A stretch of DNA of 5,759 nucleotides from JABJPE01 sp036340215 (GTDB taxonomy: Bacteria > Pseudomonadota > Gammaproteobacteria > Comchoanobacterales > Comchoanobacteraceae). The position numbers and the translations under genes are program-made. Under the pieces are notes generated by a model. The model ran no database searches and was not told where the DNA came from. It saw only the letters and a list, made by a program, of their open reading frames with translations. The stretch spans positions 1 to 5,759 of the forward strand of contig JAYYZF010000068.1 in assembly GCA_036340215.1 (NCBI GenBank), read 5' to 3'. This document shows positions 4,544 to 5,759 of the stretch, piece by piece; within the stretch, counting starts at the first letter, position 1; each line of letters opens with the position of its first letter.

Positions 4544-5759
4544 TGATTTTTAGTAATAATTTTGATGTAATAGTTGTAGGTGGTGGCCATGCAGGAGCAG
4601 AAGCCGCTTTTGCCGCGGCAAATGTTGGGGCTAAAACTTTAATTCTTACTCAGCAGCTTGATAGTATCGGTCAAATGTCATGTAACCCTGCAATAGGGGG
4701 GCTTGGTAAAAGCCAGCTAGTAAGTGAAATAGATGCTCTTGGCGGTTTAATGGGACTAGCAGCTGATGCTGCTGGTATACAGTTTAGGGTGCTCAATAAT
4801 TCAAAAGGCCCGGCTGTAAGAGCTACAAGGTCTCAATCAGATAAGTTTGAATATAAAAAGACAGTCAGGTCTATGTTAGAGATGAATTCTAACATTAGTA
4901 TGTTTCAACAAGAAGTTGCCGATATAATAGTTGAAAAAGAGTCAATCCGAGGTGTTGTAACTAAGTCAGGAATAAGCTTTCATGCTAAGACAGTTATATT
5001 GACAGCAGGAACATTTCTAGGGGGCGTAATACATATTGGAAGAGAACGATATACTGCGGGTAGGGCCGGAGATGCAGCCTCTAATATATTAGCAGAAAGG
5101 TTTAGAGAACGTTGCTTCGAGGTAGGGCGCTTAAAAACAGGCACTCCTGCTAGGATAGATGGTAGAACTATAGATTACTCTAAGTTGGACCCCCAACATG
5201 GCGATGAACCAAGGCCAAGATTTTCATTTCTGACCAAGTCTAACAACTTATTGCGACAAGTTCCGTGTTATATAACGTATACAAATAGTAAGACTGCTAA
5301 AGTAATAAAAGATAATCTTAAGAGTTCTGCTATATTCTCTGGTGCTATTACTTCTGCCGGTCCTAGGTATTGTCCCTCCATTGAAGACAAGTATGAGAGA
5401 TTTTCTGAAAGAGATAGCCACCAGGTTTTTATTGAGCCTGAGGGCTTAGATACTGTAGAAGTTTACCCAAACGGTATTTCAACAAGCTTGCCTTTTTCTG
5501 TACAGTTGGATTTTATTCATACTATCTGCGGCTTTGAAAATGCTCATATAACCCGCCCTGGCTATGCAATTGAATACGATTTCTTCGATCCTAGAGGTTT
5601 AACTCCATGGCTTGAGACTAAGAAAATTAGGAATTTATTTTTTGCAGGCCAAATAAACGGCACAACAGGGTATGAAGAGGCTGCAGCTCAGGGTTTTGTA
5701 GCTGGTGCTAATGCAGCTTTGAGAGCTAGAGATCAAGCTCCTATTGTTTTTGATAGAGT
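4543..5759 (+). CDS. mnmG: tRNA uridine-5-carboxymethylaminomethyl(34) synthesis enzyme MnmG (GidA), N-terminal part
   Basis: MnmG is the FAD- and NADH-dependent partner of MnmE in modification of tRNA wobble uridine 34. The window holds 405 codons plus two bases, about two thirds of the usual ~625-630 residues; the C-terminal helical region that contacts MnmE is beyond the right edge. Visible motifs are the dinucleotide-binding GGGHAGAE at 13-20, SCNPAIGG with catalytic Cys47 at 46-53, GPAVRATR at 89-96, GRLKTGTPAR at 195-204, PRYCPSIEDK with the second catalytic Cys277 at 274-283, EVYPNGISTSLP at 306-317 and the FAD-contacting FFAGQINGTTGYEEAAAQG at 366-384. Cys47 and Cys277 have the same numbering as in E. 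coli. The ATG shares its A with the mnmE TAA (TAATG), and TAGGT about six bases upstream is a weak ribosome binding site. The pairing with mnmE fits the obligate complex the two proteins form. Confidence 0.97.
   Translation, partial: MIFSNNFDVIVVGGGHAGAEAAFAAANVGAKTLILTQQLDSIGQMSCNPAIGGLGKSQLVSEIDALGGLMGLAADAAGIQFRVLNNSKGPAVRATRSQSDKFEYKKTVRSMLEMNSNISMFQQEVADIIVEKESIRGVVTKSGISFHAKTVILTAGTFLGGVIHIGRERYTAGRAGDAASNILAERFRERCFEVGRLKTGTPARIDGRTIDYSKLDPQHGDEPRPRFSFLTKSNNLLRQVPCYITYTNSKTAKVIKDNLKSSAIFSGAITSAGPRYCPSIEDKYERFSERDSHQVFIEPEGLDTVEVYPNGISTSLPFSVQLDFIHTICGFENAHITRPGYAIEYDFFDPRGLTPWLETKKIRNLFFAGQINGTTGYEEAAAQGFVAGANAALRARDQAPIVFDR

Overview
The window is a housekeeping segment from the origin-proximal part of a bacterial chromosome, almost certainly a gammaproteobacterium. 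The gene order rpmH-rnpA-yidD-yidC-mnmE-mnmG, the long YidC with a large periplasmic domain, and the enterobacterial/pseudomonad-like GyrB and L34 sequences all point that way. The DNA is AT-rich, with A/T-ending codons preferred and an intergenic region dominated by A and T. This fits a host-associated or streamlined lineage. I cannot name the genus from sequence alone.

Layout: bases 1-395 hold the 5' end of gyrB on the minus strand, which runs off the left edge. Bases 396-833 are a non-coding divergent intergenic region. It has one perfect DnaA-box match, one near match, a very AT-rich tract and candidate promoters for both flanking genes. From 834 to the right edge six plus-strand genes are packed almost without gaps: rpmH (L34), rnpA (RNase P protein), yidD (membrane insertion factor), yidC (membrane insertase), mnmE (tRNA-modification GTPase) and mnmG (its FAD partner, cut by the right edge). 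Junctions are 8 nt overlap, 13 nt overlap, 4 nt overlap, 6 nt gap and 1 nt overlap, so a single transcript with translational coupling is likely.

The genes serve the translation and envelope machinery: a ribosomal protein, tRNA 5'-end maturation, membrane protein insertion, and the MnmE-MnmG complex that modifies wobble uridine 34 of certain tRNAs. All six plus-strand frames are intact to their stop codons or to the window edge, and key catalytic motifs are present.

The most noteworthy point is the arrangement around the intergenic region. In the familiar pseudomonad layout, rpmH diverges from dnaA-dnaN-recF-gyrB across the replication origin. Here gyrB itself sits divergently next to rpmH, with no dnaA, dnaN or recF between them. 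The region still carries a DnaA box and an AT-rich tract, so it may be an active origin, a relic of one, or just a divergent promoter region. I see no mobile element, CRISPR array, tRNA, rRNA or obviously novel system.
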